A DNA stretch of 5,249 nt from positions 1 through 5,249 of the forward strand of contig CATPAS010000030.1 in assembly GCA_955652075.1 (NCBI GenBank). Direction: 5' to 3'. The translations under genes were made by a program, and so were the position numbers. Origin of the DNA: an uncultured Gaiellaceae bacterium (lineage in GTDB: Bacteria > Actinomycetota > Thermoleophilia > Gaiellales > Gaiellaceae). Positions 5,119 to 5,249 of the stretch are shown here, one piece after another (position 1 is the stretch's first letter; every line of letters starts with the position of its first letter). Below the pieces are notes generated by a model that saw nothing but the letters and a program-made list of their open reading frames with translations, searched no databases and was not told where the DNA came from.

Positions 5119-5249
5119 TCAGGACTCGAGGGAGTGAGCCAGCTCCATCAGGGTGCCGGGCGCATCGAGACTGCCGATCCAGAGAGATGTCGCGCCTCTC
5201 CTTTCGATCCGCACTTCGCCGCGGCGGTACTCCACAGCCGTGATGTCAT
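5119..5249 (-). CDS. C-terminal end of an unidentified protein (partial)
   Basis: A minus-strand frame enters from the right edge and ends at TGA (5121-5119). Its last 42 complete codons begin DITAVEYRRGEVRIERRG and end with LMELAHSLES. The pattern is a beta-rich stretch (EYRRGEVRIERRG, SLWIGSL) followed by a short terminal helix. Third-position G/C is nearly 80% in this frame and lower in the frame beginning with the ATG at 5249, which supports it. I do not recognise the family. The gene points the same way as the small interrupted gene 71 bases further on and could share its transcript. Evidence is limited because most of the gene is outside the window. Confidence 0.45.
   Translation of the reverse strand, partial: DITAVEYRRGEVRIERRGATSLWIGSLDAPGTLMELAHSLES

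Noticed and set aside
5028..5243. A 71-codon plus-strand frame at the right end
   Set aside because: It runs antisense to the better-supported minus-strand frames, is Ser/Arg-rich and has no clear ribosome site.

Overview
The window looks like a chromosomal segment from a high-GC bacterium, most likely an actinobacterium. The reasons are strong G/C preference at third codon positions, several GTG starts, TGA at every gene end I can place, and a textbook TTGACA-N17-TAGGAT promoter. The lineage is inferred from style and protein resemblance only.

Layout. Positions 1-230 (minus strand) hold an open frame that runs off the left edge and matches the middle of the GT84 glycosyltransferase domain of cyclic beta-1,2-glucan synthases (NdvB/Cgs type). 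It lacks all upstream coding sequence, so it looks like a 5'-truncated remnant. Right beside it is a sigma70-type promoter (254-282) reading rightwards, with phased ATCCGA repeats over its -10 box and leader. It drives a previously easy-to-miss 53-codon gene (321-482) for a cysteine-rich peptide. That gene overlaps by 8 bases the start of a full-length isocitrate lyase (475-1773), the first enzyme of the glyoxylate shunt. A GntR/FCD-family regulator (1803-2552, or from a CTG at 1770) follows directly and is the obvious candidate local regulator of this operon.

A GC-rich hairpin (2594-2620) separates this operon from a second rightward pair: a classical short-chain dehydrogenase/reductase (2662-3450) and a MATE-family multidrug/toxin antiporter (3472-4776). 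The two are in the same reading frame, separated by one TGA and 21 bases.

The right end is read leftwards. A small 87-residue dimeric alpha/beta-barrel-like protein (5047 down to 4784) has a clean Shine-Dalgarno but is split by one in-frame TAG at codon 60. Behind it is the C-terminal end of an unidentified protein that enters from the right edge (5249-5119). The MATE gene and the small minus-strand gene converge, and their two TGA stop codons sit in opposite arms of one hairpin (4770-4790).

How it works together: isocitrate lyase plus a GntR/FCD regulator is a plausible acetate/fatty-acid-responsive glyoxylate-shunt module, although no malate synthase is in view. The role of the cysteine-rich peptide is unknown and is the most interesting open question. 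The SDR/MATE pair has no demonstrable link to carbon metabolism from sequence alone.
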